Shown here: positions 7,335-15,676 of the stretch, piece by piece
Numbering within the stretch: position 1 is the stretch's first letter
Layout: every line of letters begins with the position of its first letter
From: CAZUSO01 sp964622775
Lineage (GTDB): Bacteria > Bacteroidota > Bacteroidia > Chitinophagales > Chitinophagaceae
DNA: 44,609 nucleotides
Assembly: GCA_964622775.1 (NCBI GenBank)
Contig: CAZUSO010000023.1
Coordinates: 1-44,609 of the forward strand
Reading direction: 5' to 3'
Notes under the pieces: generated by a model
What the model saw: only the letters and a program-made list of their open reading frames with translations
The model's database searches: none
Told to the model about the DNA's origin: nothing
Position numbers and translations under genes: made by a program

Positions 7335-8582
7335 ATGCGATCAAAACTACACCTTTTATGCACAGCCGCCCTGCTGGCCGGCTCCCTGACTGCCTCCGCC
7401 CAAACGGTATCCACCTTTGACGATGTTTCCCTTCCGGATGCGGACACTACTTTTTTAGATACCCAGATTCCAAACGGCGACGGTATCTATACTTTCGAAA
7501 GCGGGAATGCCACCTTTTATGGCAGTATTGCCTGGGGTTCGCTCCTCGGTGAATTCAACTGCTCCAATCATACCGATAATGTAACACCCGGATTTACCAA
7601 CCAGTATTCCAATATTACCGGCAGCGGCTACGAGGGTTCGGCCAATTTCGGCCTGGCATTCGTCCCAACGGATTTCACCACCTATGAAACTATCCCGGTA
7701 GGGCTTCGCCTGAATAATGATGCAGCAGGAAGCTTAGTTGCGGGATTTTATGTCACCAATACCACTTATGCCTATTATTATATCCAGGATAACTATGCAG
7801 CCGGTGAATTCTGGCTGAAGCTGATCGTGCGGGGCTATAATGCCGGCCTGCCTTCCGCCGACAGCGTGGTCTTCACTTTAGCCGATTATTCCGGAGGCAA
7901 TTCATTCGCCTTAAACACCTGGGAATGGGTGAACCTTGCCGCTTTAGGTAATGTGGACAGCCTCACCTTTGACCTGAGCTCCAATGATACCGCTGGCGGC
8001 TGGGGCATCAATACTCCATCCTATTTTGCCATGGATAACCTGACCACCTTAGACGGTAACTGTTCCGGCCCGGCTATGATTGCAGTAACCGGTATTACGG
8101 ATAACAGCGCCGTGATCAACTGGGTCAACAGCAGCCTGCTGAATATTGTTTTTGATTATGAAATTGCCGTAGATGAATCCGCTACCTTAGAGCCGGTTGC
8201 CACTCCCGTAGCATCCAACGGTGTTGATTTCCCGGCAAACGGGCTGAGTGCCAACACCCTGTACTATGCCCACATTCGTACTCAATGCGGCAATGGTTAC
8301 TCCGACTGGGATACCGCTTCGTTTACCACAAGCACAACAGGTATCGCCGGTGTAGAAACAATAAATATCAGCGTACAGCCGAATCCGGTCAGTAATATCC
8401 TGTACATCAATACGGCTTATCCCGTGAACGTGCAGGTATTCAATGTTCAGGGCCGCGAAGTGCTGAATGCCGTTCAGACAAAATCGGTGGATGTTCAGGC
8501 TTTAGCTTCCGGCATGTATTTATTGCGGGTTTATGATGCGCGGACACAAAAGCAGGGCATCGTTAAATTTATCCGGCAATAA
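7335..8582 (+). CDS. DUF4465-like T9SS-exported protein under B12 control
   Basis: A 415-residue secreted protein. The signal peptide is MRSKLHLLCTAALLAGSLTASA. Residues about 35-240 resemble the DUF4465 family: a FESGNATFYG strand, then TPGFTNQYSNITGSGYEGS and DFTTYETIPVGLRLNND, and the closing TPSYFAMDNL. A fibronectin type III-like segment follows (about 247-335, IAVTGITDNSAVINWVN). A type A sorting domain ends the protein (VQPNPVSNILYINTAY to GMYLLRVYD and IVKFIRQ). DUF4465-type proteins often lie in B12-riboswitch loci of Bacteroidota. Together with the riboswitch this suggests a surface protein that captures corrinoids; binding itself is inferred. Export by T9SS rather than as a lipoprotein is notable. 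Confidence 0.88.
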   Translation: MRSKLHLLCTAALLAGSLTASAQTVSTFDDVSLPDADTTFLDTQIPNGDGIYTFESGNATFYGSIAWGSLLGEFNCSNHTDNVTPGFTNQYSNITGSGYEGSANFGLAFVPTDFTTYETIPVGLRLNNDAAGSLVAGFYVTNTTYAYYYIQDNYAAGEFWLKLIVRGYNAGLPSADSVVFTLADYSGGNSFALNTWEWVNLAALGNVDSLTFDLSSNDTAGGWGINTPSYFAMDNLTTLDGNCSGPAMIAVTGITDNSAVINWVNSSLLNIVFDYEIAVDESATLEPVATPVASNGVDFPANGLSANTLYYAHIRTQCGNGYSDWDTASFTTSTTGIAGVETINISVQPNPVSNILYINTAYPVNVQVFNVQGREVLNAVQTKSVDVQALASGMYLLRVYDARTQKQGIVKFIRQ

Positions 8583-8592
8583 CCCGCTCTCT

Positions 8593-8628
8593 GAGCCGGC
8601 AATTTTCAGTAAGCTGCCGGCTCTTTTT
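8593..8628 (+). terminator. Rho-independent terminator between the two B12-linked genes
   Basis: GAGCCGGCA at 8593-8601 pairs perfectly with TGCCGGCTC at 8615-8623 around a 13-base loop and is followed by TTTTT. It lies 11 bp after the DUF4465-like stop and 50 bp before the next start. It should end most transcripts after the first gene, so the second gene is either partly read through or has its own promoter. Confidence 0.8.
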
Positions 8629-8678
8629 ATTCATAAAATTTTTCCGACCACTTTTTCTTAATCATATCAAACAGCAGC

Positions 8679-9674
8679 ATGATGAACAAGGTTTTCTTAA
8701 CCACCATAGCCCTGTTGCTGGCAGGAATCGCACAGGCACAGTTTGCACCACAGACTCCCCTGCCCGGCTCCGGCGCCGTTGCAGCAGACGATCCCCGGAT
8801 TATTGCCTGGGCAAGCGATTGCTCCCTGCAAAGAGGCTGGTTGGACATTGCCGATAAAAGTCTTGGTCAGCCGGAGCTGGGAGATGCCACAGCGGCAACC
8901 GGAGCTTATGATTTGTCGCTCGTCAGCTTAGGCGACAGCGGGGTAGCTGTACTTACCTTTGAAGATGCCATCAGAAACGGCGATGGGCCGGATTTTGTGG
9001 TGTTTGAAAATGGATTCGCCAATCCCCTGAACCCGGCGGAAGCCTATTTAGAGCTGGCTTTTGTAGAAGTTAGCTCGGATGGCGAGCATTTTGTACGCTT
9101 CCCGGCCATCAGTCATATACAGGATACGGTACAGGTTGATAATTTCACCTACACCGATGCTTCCCTGCTCCGTAATCTGGCCGGGACATATATTGCAGGC
9201 TACGGCACACCCTTCGACCTGGAAGACCTTGCAGACAGCGCCGGCATTGACCTGAACCGGATCACCCATATCCGGATCGTGGATGTCATCGGGACTGTTG
9301 ATCCTGCCCATGCAAGCTTTGACAGCGAAGGCCATATTATCAACGAAGCCTACCCCACCCCTTATCCCAGCGGCGGGTTTGACCTGAATGCCGTTGGCGT
9401 GATCAATAATACGGCAGCCATTTCTATTGAGCCGCTTTGGGCCGGCAGGTTTCATTACTACCCCAACCCGGCACAGGATATGCTTTATCTGGAAGCAGAT
9501 GGCCACAGCGCATATACCTATTATATGAGCGATATCACAGGGCGCACGCTCCTTCTGCAAGGCAATATGAAGGATCATGCGGCAATTGATATCAGTGCGC
9601 TGACAACAGGTGTCTATCTGCTGCATGTCAGTTCCGGCAGCCGCAGCATGACGTATAAGATCAGTAAGATGTAA
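8679..9674 (+). CDS. T9SS-exported surface protein, B12-locus companion
   Basis: A 331-residue secreted protein. Residues 1-20 are a signal peptide (MMNKVFLTTIALLLAGIAQA). A globular domain of about 220 residues follows. It has DLSLVSLGDSGVAVLTF, GDGPDFVVFENGF and AYLELAFVEVSSDGEHFVRF, a jelly-roll-like pattern seen in cell-surface proteins that accompany DUF4465 proteins and BtuB-type receptors in B12 loci of this phylum. The C-terminus is a sorting domain (YYPNPAQDMLYLEAD, DITGRTLLLQG, GVYLLHVSS, final YKISKM). Its ligand is unknown; a part in corrinoid capture is inferred only from context. No transport gene follows; purE is next after 249 bp. Confidence 0.85.
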   Translation: MMNKVFLTTIALLLAGIAQAQFAPQTPLPGSGAVAADDPRIIAWASDCSLQRGWLDIADKSLGQPELGDATAATGAYDLSLVSLGDSGVAVLTFEDAIRNGDGPDFVVFENGFANPLNPAEAYLELAFVEVSSDGEHFVRFPAISHIQDTVQVDNFTYTDASLLRNLAGTYIAGYGTPFDLEDLADSAGIDLNRITHIRIVDVIGTVDPAHASFDSEGHIINEAYPTPYPSGGFDLNAVGVINNTAAISIEPLWAGRFHYYPNPAQDMLYLEADGHSAYTYYMSDITGRTLLLQGNMKDHAAIDISALTTGVYLLHVSSGSRSMTYKISKM

Positions 9675-9784
9675 AAGGCTCACAGTTTTGCAGGTTTCAC
9701 ACAAAGGGGACGAAGAACACGAAGCAACAACGCTACATTCGTATTCCATGTGCTCATCATGCTATGTTGACATGATCTCCAACG

Positions 9785-9854
9785 ATAACTAAGGTTTCGT
9801 TGTGCATGAAATGCAGGCAATGAACTTTTCTCAGTGAAGCTAAACCTTAGTTAT
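9785..9854. repeat. 13-bp inverted repeat bounding 70 bp
   Basis: ATAACTAAGGTTT at 9785-9797 and its exact complement at 9842-9854 enclose 44 bp without coding content. It lies 13 bp before the purE -33 box. It may be a long hairpin, a terminator-like structure after the preceding gene or a tiny mobile repeat. No target duplication is evident. Confidence 0.55.
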
Positions 9855-9866
9855 TCATGAACAGTT

Positions 9867-9897
9867 TTTGCTTTTCCGGCTCTGGCCATTAACTTTG
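9867..9897 (+). promoter_or_regulatory. Full Bacteroidota promoter of purE
   Basis: TTTG at 9867-9870, exactly 19 bp, then TAACTTTG at 9890-9897. This matches the TTTG-N19-TAnnTTTG consensus of the Bacteroidota primary sigma factor without mismatch. The purE ATG is 26 bp after the -7 box. Confidence 0.8.
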
Positions 9898-9923
9898 CCG
9901 CTCAAACAAAATAACATATTCTG

Positions 9924-10379
9924 ATGAAAGTATTAATTATAATGGGCTCCAAAACCGATGAAGCCGTTATGCAGGAAAGCAGCAACTGGCTCAACTGGTT
10001 TGGCATTGAAAACGAAACGTTTATTGCTTCGGCGCACCGCACTCCGGATTTGGTTCGGGAAATTATGATGACAGCCCGTGAAAAAGGCTTTGGTGCAGTA
10101 ATCGCTGCAGCTGGTATGGCGGCGGCATTGCCTGGTGTGTGTGCAGCATATACTTCCCTGCCGGTATTAGGTGTGCCTTTAGACGGCGGATTGCCGGGGG
10201 GCATTGACGCACTGTATTCTATCGTTCAGATGCCGGCAGGTTTACCTGTTGGTACTTTAGCAGTAGGTAAAGCCGGAGCGCGGAACGCCGCAGTGCTGTG
10301 CGCAAGAATGTTTGCATTGTCTGATGAAAAGGTAGCAGAACGTGTAGAAGCCTTTAAAGCACAATCCTACAAGCTGTAA
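9924..10379 (+). CDS. purE: Phosphoribosylaminoimidazole carboxylase / N5-CAIR mutase PurE
   Basis: A 151-residue cytosolic enzyme of purine synthesis that forms CAIR. The nucleotide-binding start is IIMGSKTD (residues 5-12). The SAHRTP loop with the catalytic histidine is at about residues 36-41. The loop AAAGMAAALPG (about 60-70) and SIVQMPAGLPVGTLAVG with AGARNAA follow. The length fits PurE (about 150-170). In Escherichia coli PurE the loop reads GGAAHLPG; here the histidine is alanine. That variant is usual in Bacteroidota as far as I recall, and leaves open whether the substrate is N5-CAIR or AIR plus CO2. No purK is in the window. The gene stands alone behind a consensus promoter. Confidence 0.93.
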   Translation: MKVLIIMGSKTDEAVMQESSNWLNWFGIENETFIASAHRTPDLVREIMMTAREKGFGAVIAAAGMAAALPGVCAAYTSLPVLGVPLDGGLPGGIDALYSIVQMPAGLPVGTLAVGKAGARNAAVLCARMFALSDEKVAERVEAFKAQSYKL

Positions 10380-10771
10380 TGCAAAGTCAAAATGCAAAAT
10401 AGCTAATAATCAATTTAATAATATTTGATTTCTTTGCGTCCTTTTCGGTTAATATTTTTGAGTTTTTAGAGATTCCCCTGCTTATATTTCACGCCGCATA
10501 AAAATGTGCCATGTTTCAGTTAAAGAATTGGAATTAGCGTGTCATTAATTTGTGTTTTCGGAGTTTTGATGTTGACCATAATCCGTATGGGCAATTTTGG
10601 GCATTTATTTTCCTGCAAAGGAGAAAGGGGGTTTGCCTGCGGATTTTCGCTGATTACACTCTTTTTATCTGCGGTCATCAGCGATATCAGCAGGACTAAT
10701 ATTATTATACTTCGCACAGGACAGGTTTGTACATTGTCAAGTCGCAATAGTACAAAGGATGCATAAATGCA
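10380..10771. other. Gene-free stretch between purE and sucA
   Basis: About 390 bp. Overlapping frames on both strands (10539-10766 plus, 10520-10792 minus) look like chance frames in an intergenic repeat: no start signal, no domain and no neighbour logic. Confidence 0.45.
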
Positions 10772-10809
10772 AAATCGCGCATAAACTATCAAAAGTCTAT
10801 GCGCGATTT
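10772..10809 (-). terminator. Hairpin at the end of sucA
   Basis: AAATCGCGCATA at 10772-10783 pairs exactly with TATGCGCGATTT at 10798-10809 around a 14-base loop, 57 bp past the sucA stop on the minus strand. On that strand the stem is followed by TGCATTT, so the U-tract is weak. Confidence 0.6.
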
Positions 10810-10865
10810 GTTTTGCAAACTCAAGGTTAAAAATGCAAAATTAAAAGGTCCAATAAACTATTCCC

Positions 10866-13616
10866 CTAAATGGAAAACGCCTCTTCCACCAGCATTGTCT
10901 GCTCCTGAACGTGTTTACGGGAGAAGCCGGTTGCGGTGGCTGCGCTGGCCTGACGGGTCAGGTAGCCGATATTGATATTTTCCAGGTTCATTTTCAGGAA
11001 AGATGCCGCACCCATGTTGCGGGGCTCTTCCTGAACCCACAGCCATTGTGCATTTTTATACTTTTTGTATAATGCATCCAATTGCTGCTGCGGTAAGGGA
11101 TAAATTTGTTCCAGTCGGATAATGGCAATATCTTCCCGTTTATCATTCATCTGCTTTTCACTCAGGTCAAAATAGATTTTTCCACTGCACAACAGAACGC
11201 GCTTCACTTTTGAGGCATCGGAAATAAACGTATCATCTATAACTTCCCGAAAGCCGCCCTGGCTAAAATCAGCAAGATCCGAATAAGAACGTACATGACG
11301 CAGGTTTGCTTTAGGGGAAAAATTAATTAATGGCTTCCGGAAAGGCAATGCCAATTGCCGGCGCAAACCATGGAAAAAGTTTGCCGCCATCGTGATATTG
11401 GTTAAATACACATTATTCTCACCGGCCATTTGAAGAAACCGCTCCATGCGGGCGCTCGAGTGATCCGGGCCACCGCCTTCATAGCCGTGAGGCAGCAATA
11501 ACACCAGGCCGTTCTGCGTGGTCCATTTCTGCTCGGCGCTGGTTACATACTGGTCAATGACGATTTGCGCTCCATTCACAAAATCACCATACTGGGCTTC
11601 CCAAACCACCAGGTTGTTCGGGTTGGCCATGGCATAACCATATTCAAAGCCCATTACCGCATACTCGCTGAGCAGGGAATTATAGACATAAAACTGGCCT
11701 TGTTTTTCGGACAGCGCGCTCAACCTGTTGTATTCTTTATTGCATTGTTCATCCATCAAAGTAGCATGACGATGAGAGAATGTACCCCGCTTCACGTCTT
11801 CGCCGCTCAGCCTTACATCATGCTCTTCGGTAAGCAGGCTGGCATAAGCCAGCAGTTCTGCAGTAGCCCAGTCAATTTTTTGCCGGGTATCAAGCAGCTT
11901 CACCTTTTCAGAAAGCAGCTTTTCTACTTTGCGTAAAGGTTTAAACCCTTCCGGCCATTGCATCAGTTTGGCATGCAGCTCCCGGATGGTTTGTTCGCTC
12001 ACGCCGGTATCGGGAGATTGCAGAAAATCTGATTCCTTTGCTTTTCTTAATTGCTGCCACCAAAGCTCCGGCTTTTGAAAAGTATAAGGTAATGGTTTTT
12101 GTTTGGTTTCATCTAACCGGGCCTGCAGCTCATCCCAAAATTTCTTTTCATACTCCTTAGCCATTTGCTGCGCATCGGGAGAGTCATTTTCAATCAGGTA
12201 GCGGGTATAAATTTCCCTCGGATTAGGATGTTTTTCAATCAGCGCATATAGCTGGGGTTGCGTAAATTTAGGTTCATCCCCTTCATTATGGCCATGCTTA
12301 CGATAGCAGACCATGTCAATAAAGATGTCCTCATTAAATTCCTGCCGGTAATTAATCGCAAATATGCAGGCTTTCACCACAGCTTCAGGATCGTCTCCAT
12401 TTACATGGAGTACGGGTGCGTGAACCATAGCGGCAATGCTGGTGCAATAATCCGTGGAGCGGGCATCATCAAAATCCGTGGTAAAGCCGATCTGGTTATT
12501 AATTACAAAATGCACGGTACCGCCGGTGCAATAGCCTTTTAGCATACTCATCTGCAACAGCTCATAAATAACGCCCTGCCCGGCAATAGCGGCATCCCCA
12601 TGTATCAGTATCGGCAGGCATTTATCGTAATCCCTGTTGTATAACACATCAGATTTTGCCCTTGCGAAGCCGGCAACGATCGGGTCAACAACTTCCAGGT
12701 GAGAAGGATTCGGAAGCAACTGCAGGTTGACATCTTTCCCTGACACGGTTTTTACATCGGAATGAAAACCCATGTGGTATTTTACGTCGCCGCTGCCCAT
12801 AGTCATATCGGTGGGCATATTGCCTTCAAATTCCGAAAAAATATGCTCATAGGTCTTGCGCATAATATTCGCCAGCACATTCAGACGACCGCGATGCGCC
12901 ATGCCGATAACCACCTCTTTTACTCCGGCATCTGCAGCCGTGTTAATCATGGCATCCAAACCCGGTATCATACTTTCCCCGCCTTCCAGCCCGAAACGCT
13001 TTTGACCGATGAATTTGGTGTTAAGGAATTTTTCAAAAATTACGCCATAATTCAATTTCTCCAGAATGCGTCTTTGTTCATTCAGGGAAAACTTCTGTAA
13101 CATGAGCGCTTCAAAATGCTGTTCCACCCATTTATGCGCCTCCATGCGGTTCATATAAGTATATTGAATACCAATATGACCGGCATATATTGTGGTAAGT
13201 CGAGCCAGAATATCTTTGAGCTTTACCTTGCCGAGACCTACAAACTGGCCGGCTTCAAACGAAGATTCCAAATCCGCATTACTCAGGCCGAAATAAGGTA
13301 AATCCAAATGAGGATGTCTGTCCTTACGGGGGCGAATAGGATTGGTATCAGCAATCAGGTGAGCCCGCTTCCGGTATCCTTTAATCAGTTCCAGAACAGC
13401 AAACTCTTTCCGGAGCTGACTGCTGTCAAGGGTTTCGCCACTTAATTTGGAAACAGTTGTTCCATTAACGCCGTGGCCTTTTGAAATGGCGAAATCAAAT
13501 CCTTCAAAGAATTTTTTATACTCCGGATCTACTTGATGCGGATCGGACAGGTAGTCATTATAAAGGGATTCAATATAAGCCGGGTGAGCATTGGTCACAA
13601 AAGAAAAATCTTCCAT
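10866..13616 (-). CDS. sucA: 2-oxoglutarate dehydrogenase E1 component
   Basis: A 916-residue thiamine diphosphate enzyme that decarboxylates 2-oxoglutarate in the citric acid cycle and passes the succinyl group to the lipoyl E2 protein. It has the N-terminal E1 helix (SLYNDYLSDPHQVDPEYKKF), the substrate loop HRGRLNVL at about residue 241, the cofactor motif GDAAIAGQGVIYE (about 340) running to FVINNQIGFTT, and the late transketolase part (QYGDFVNGAQIVIDQ, HGYEGGGPDHSSARMERFLQ). The C-terminal QEEPRNMGA is typical. Length and motif order are complete. The E2 gene sucB is not next to it in this window. Confidence 0.97.
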   Translation of the reverse strand: MEDFSFVTNAHPAYIESLYNDYLSDPHQVDPEYKKFFEGFDFAISKGHGVNGTTVSKLSGETLDSSQLRKEFAVLELIKGYRKRAHLIADTNPIRPRKDRHPHLDLPYFGLSNADLESSFEAGQFVGLGKVKLKDILARLTTIYAGHIGIQYTYMNRMEAHKWVEQHFEALMLQKFSLNEQRRILEKLNYGVIFEKFLNTKFIGQKRFGLEGGESMIPGLDAMINTAADAGVKEVVIGMAHRGRLNVLANIMRKTYEHIFSEFEGNMPTDMTMGSGDVKYHMGFHSDVKTVSGKDVNLQLLPNPSHLEVVDPIVAGFARAKSDVLYNRDYDKCLPILIHGDAAIAGQGVIYELLQMSMLKGYCTGGTVHFVINNQIGFTTDFDDARSTDYCTSIAAMVHAPVLHVNGDDPEAVVKACIFAINYRQEFNEDIFIDMVCYRKHGHNEGDEPKFTQPQLYALIEKHPNPREIYTRYLIENDSPDAQQMAKEYEKKFWDELQARLDETKQKPLPYTFQKPELWWQQLRKAKESDFLQSPDTGVSEQTIRELHAKLMQWPEGFKPLRKVEKLLSEKVKLLDTRQKIDWATAELLAYASLLTEEHDVRLSGEDVKRGTFSHRHATLMDEQCNKEYNRLSALSEKQGQFYVYNSLLSEYAVMGFEYGYAMANPNNLVVWEAQYGDFVNGAQIVIDQYVTSAEQKWTTQNGLVLLLPHGYEGGGPDHSSARMERFLQMAGENNVYLTNITMAANFFHGLRRQLALPFRKPLINFSPKANLRHVRSYSDLADFSQGGFREVIDDTFISDASKVKRVLLCSGKIYFDLSEKQMNDKREDIAIIRLEQIYPLPQQQLDALYKKYKNAQWLWVQEEPRNMGAASFLKMNLENINIGYLTRQASAATATGFSRKHVQEQTMLVEEAFSI

Positions 13617-13676
13617 TGCTGATTGTGCAAAAAATTTAAAGGGGGTTGTGATGATTAAAACGAATTATAACGCGAA

Positions 13677-13684
13677 CAAAGTTA
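13677..13684 (-). promoter_or_regulatory. -7 box of sucA
   Basis: On the minus strand TAACTTTG (13684-13677) fits TAnnTTTG, 60 bp upstream of the sucA start. A -33 TTTG is not seen at the usual distance. Confidence 0.5.
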
Positions 13685-13842
13685 GCATTTATGCAGTACA
13701 GAAGATATAGGATTCGTAAATTTTTAAACCTATATGTCATTATAGTGCAGAATGGGATTTATGGTTCCAGTTAAGATGAAGATACCGGTACCATTTCCGG
13801 CGTTTTTACACGCTGTTAATTCTTCTCCCGCATGGCGATATA

Positions 13843-14316
13843 TTAAAAAGGAAGCATAGCCACAATGCGTTCCAGGTATCGGGCATCGGTATTATCGAAG
13901 GCATTATGCTTTATGCTGTCCACATCAAGCACGGCCAATACGCGCTCATTCCGGATAACCGGCACTACAATTTCCGAGTTAGACAGGGAGCTACAGGCTA
14001 TATGTCCGGGAAAGGTATTCACATCCGGCACAATAACAGTGCTTGCCTGCTGCCAGGCGGTTCCGCAAACGCCGCGCCCAAAGGCAATACGCGTGCAGGC
14101 AACCGGCCCTTGAAAGGGTCCCAGCACCAAGGTATCATCCTTCTTCAGATAAAAACCCACCCATAACCAGTCAAACTGCATTTTAAGTGCTGCAGACGTA
14201 TTGGCCAGAGCGGCGATCAGATCGGTTTCCTGTTGCAGCAGCGCTTCAATTTGTGGCAATAAATTATCATATTGCCCGGTTTTGCTGCCGCTGATGATAT
14301 TCAGATTTTCAGACAT
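13843..14316 (-). CDS. msrC: Free methionine-R-sulfoxide reductase (GAF domain)
   Basis: A 157-residue GAF-domain enzyme that reduces free L-methionine-(R)-sulfoxide in the cytosol using thioredoxin. The family signature is intact: WVGFYL, LVLGPFQGPVACTRI, FGRGVCGTAW, HIACSSLSNSEIVVPV. All three functional cysteines are present (ACT, GVCG, IACS). I chose the ATG at 14316 (MSENLNIISG). The longer frame to 14391 adds 25 residues without similarity. Length matches the E. coli homologue of about 165. It is monocistronic. Confidence 0.9.
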   Translation of the reverse strand: MSENLNIISGSKTGQYDNLLPQIEALLQQETDLIAALANTSAALKMQFDWLWVGFYLKKDDTLVLGPFQGPVACTRIAFGRGVCGTAWQQASTVIVPDVNTFPGHIACSSLSNSEIVVPVIRNERVLAVLDVDSIKHNAFDNTDARYLERIVAMLPF

Positions 14317-14624
14317 ATCGGCAAATATGTGAAAAAATGGATGGATATTTGCCGTTCGGATTGCATTTTTAGTTAAAATATTTGTAAGCAATTACAAATA
14401 TTATAATTTTCAGCTGCATCTCCCGTTATATGAAAAGTTTTTTATGTATTTTTGCACCCTGAACGGATATGATTTTATACCCTGTGCCATATTGAATGTT
14501 TATTATGCTGCGAACCATGTAACGGCAGTTTTGTATTTTTATCTATCATTTTATTGTGAAATTCAGAAGGGTAATACCGTAAAATATTTTATTTAACCAC
14601 TCTTTTAAACTATAAAGAATAATA
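14317..14624. promoter_or_regulatory. Intergenic stretch with -7 box at 14447-14454
   Basis: Between the divergent msrC and ArsR-like genes. TATTTTTG at 14447-14454 fits TAnnTTTG and would give a leader of about 165 bases before the ArsR-like gene. Nothing else is recognised in it. Confidence 0.35.
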
Positions 14625-14981
14625 ATGTCGACAGAAACATTGAGCATTAACCAAAGAGAAAGCGCAACAGAACCATTGAAATTAGATTATGTTGCCGTAA
14701 AAAGTGCCGCGATGACACTTAGAGCCATTAACCACAAATTGCGCCAGCAGATTGTGAGATTGTTGGAGGAAAACAAGAGAATGAATGTGACAGACATTTA
14801 TGTGAAACTGCGTCTGGAGCAGTCTGTAGCTTCTCAGCATCTGGCAATCTTACGCCGTGCCAATATTGTGCTTACGGAACGTGACGGAAAATTCATCCAT
14901 TACACCCTGAACCATTCACGCATTGCTGCTGTGGCTAAGTTTGTAAACAACTTAGTAAACAGCGAAGAAAAGGATGCATAA
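14625..14981 (+). CDS. ArsR-like winged-helix regulator
   Basis: A 118-residue DNA-binding protein. The winged helix-turn-helix runs from about residue 27 to 105: LRAINHKLRQQIVRLLEEN, MNVTDIYVKLRLEQSVASQH with the recognition helix around SVASQHLAILRRA, and the wing LTERDGKFIHYTLN. No cysteine metal sites of ArsR/SmtB are present, so the signal it senses, if any, is not a metal bound at those sites. It is followed by a strong terminator, so it is probably transcribed alone. Confidence 0.85.
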   Translation: MSTETLSINQRESATEPLKLDYVAVKSAAMTLRAINHKLRQQIVRLLEENKRMNVTDIYVKLRLEQSVASQHLAILRRANIVLTERDGKFIHYTLNHSRIAAVAKFVNNLVNSEEKDA

Positions 14982-15007
14982 TCCGGGTAAATTTTTTAAC
15001 AGAAAAA

Positions 15008-15035
15008 CCGAAGGCCAAAAACCTTCGGTTTTTTT
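15008..15035 (+). terminator. Rho-independent terminator of the ArsR-like gene
   Basis: CCGAAGG at 15008-15014 pairs with CCTTCGG at 15022-15028. A flanking A-run pairs with the T-run, which is seven T long. Confidence 0.85.
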
Positions 15036-15094
15036 ATTTTATTTTGTCACACTATTTTTCTTAAATACCGGTTATTATACCGTAAATTGAATGT

Positions 15095-15667
15095 ATGACT
15101 CAACGAAAATGGAGATTAGGCGCTGTCGGTATGCTGGCCTGCGCCGGGCTACTGTGGGGCGCCTGTAAAAAATATCAGGATCCACCGCCGACAAACGGCG
15201 ATGACAGACTGACCGGACACTATTGCAATAACCCCTACGCTATTAATTATAACTGGGGATTCCCGGGGATTCCCGATAGTACCGTTTGCATATTCCCGAA
15301 TGATCAGTTTGTGGGAAGCTGGCAATTTACCGATACCATTATGCTGCCGGATTCTTCTATTGCGGAAATAACACTTTACCACCTGGCGTTTTCATCCCGT
15401 GAAGATACTTCCCGGAATCATTTGTCTGTAGCCGGATTTTGTAATAATAACCGGGCTTTTCAAATTACTGCGGATCGTTTCGGCAATGCCCTTACCGATA
15501 CCCTGATTGAATACACGGACGGCGGCCAATTTTTCTGTAGTGAAAGTGACACGGTTTCGGGACGCATGAATCTTTATTATGAGAATGATTCCCTGCTTAA
15601 GATAAATTTAATGGTATTGACCCCCGGGGGTATCCAGTATCATATCGGAACGGGCATTAAGCAATAA
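15095..15667 (+). CDS. Hypothetical lipoprotein
   Basis: A 190-residue protein with a lipoprotein signal peptide: basic MTQRKWR, hydrophobic VGMLACAGLLW, and the lipobox WGAC with the cysteine at about residue 24, followed by KKYQDPPP. The mature domain is beta-rich with cysteines (HYCNNP, TVCIF, GFCNNN, FFCSE). No family is recognised. It ends 9 bp before riboflavin synthase and is probably cotranscribed with it, but no functional link is evident. Confidence 0.75.
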   Translation: MTQRKWRLGAVGMLACAGLLWGACKKYQDPPPTNGDDRLTGHYCNNPYAINYNWGFPGIPDSTVCIFPNDQFVGSWQFTDTIMLPDSSIAEITLYHLAFSSREDTSRNHLSVAGFCNNNRAFQITADRFGNALTDTLIEYTDGGQFFCSESDTVSGRMNLYYENDSLLKINLMVLTPGGIQYHIGTGIKQ

Positions 15668-15676
15668 ATAATTTTT

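Noticed and set aside
9048..9749. 233-codon open frame on the minus strand
   Set aside because: It is antisense to the T9SS companion protein, which has a signal peptide and sorting domain. The antisense peptide is cysteine-rich without any family features.
10520..10792. Overlapping frames on both strands between purE and sucA
   Set aside because: Neither has domain features or start signals, and both overlap the hairpin region; they look like chance frames.
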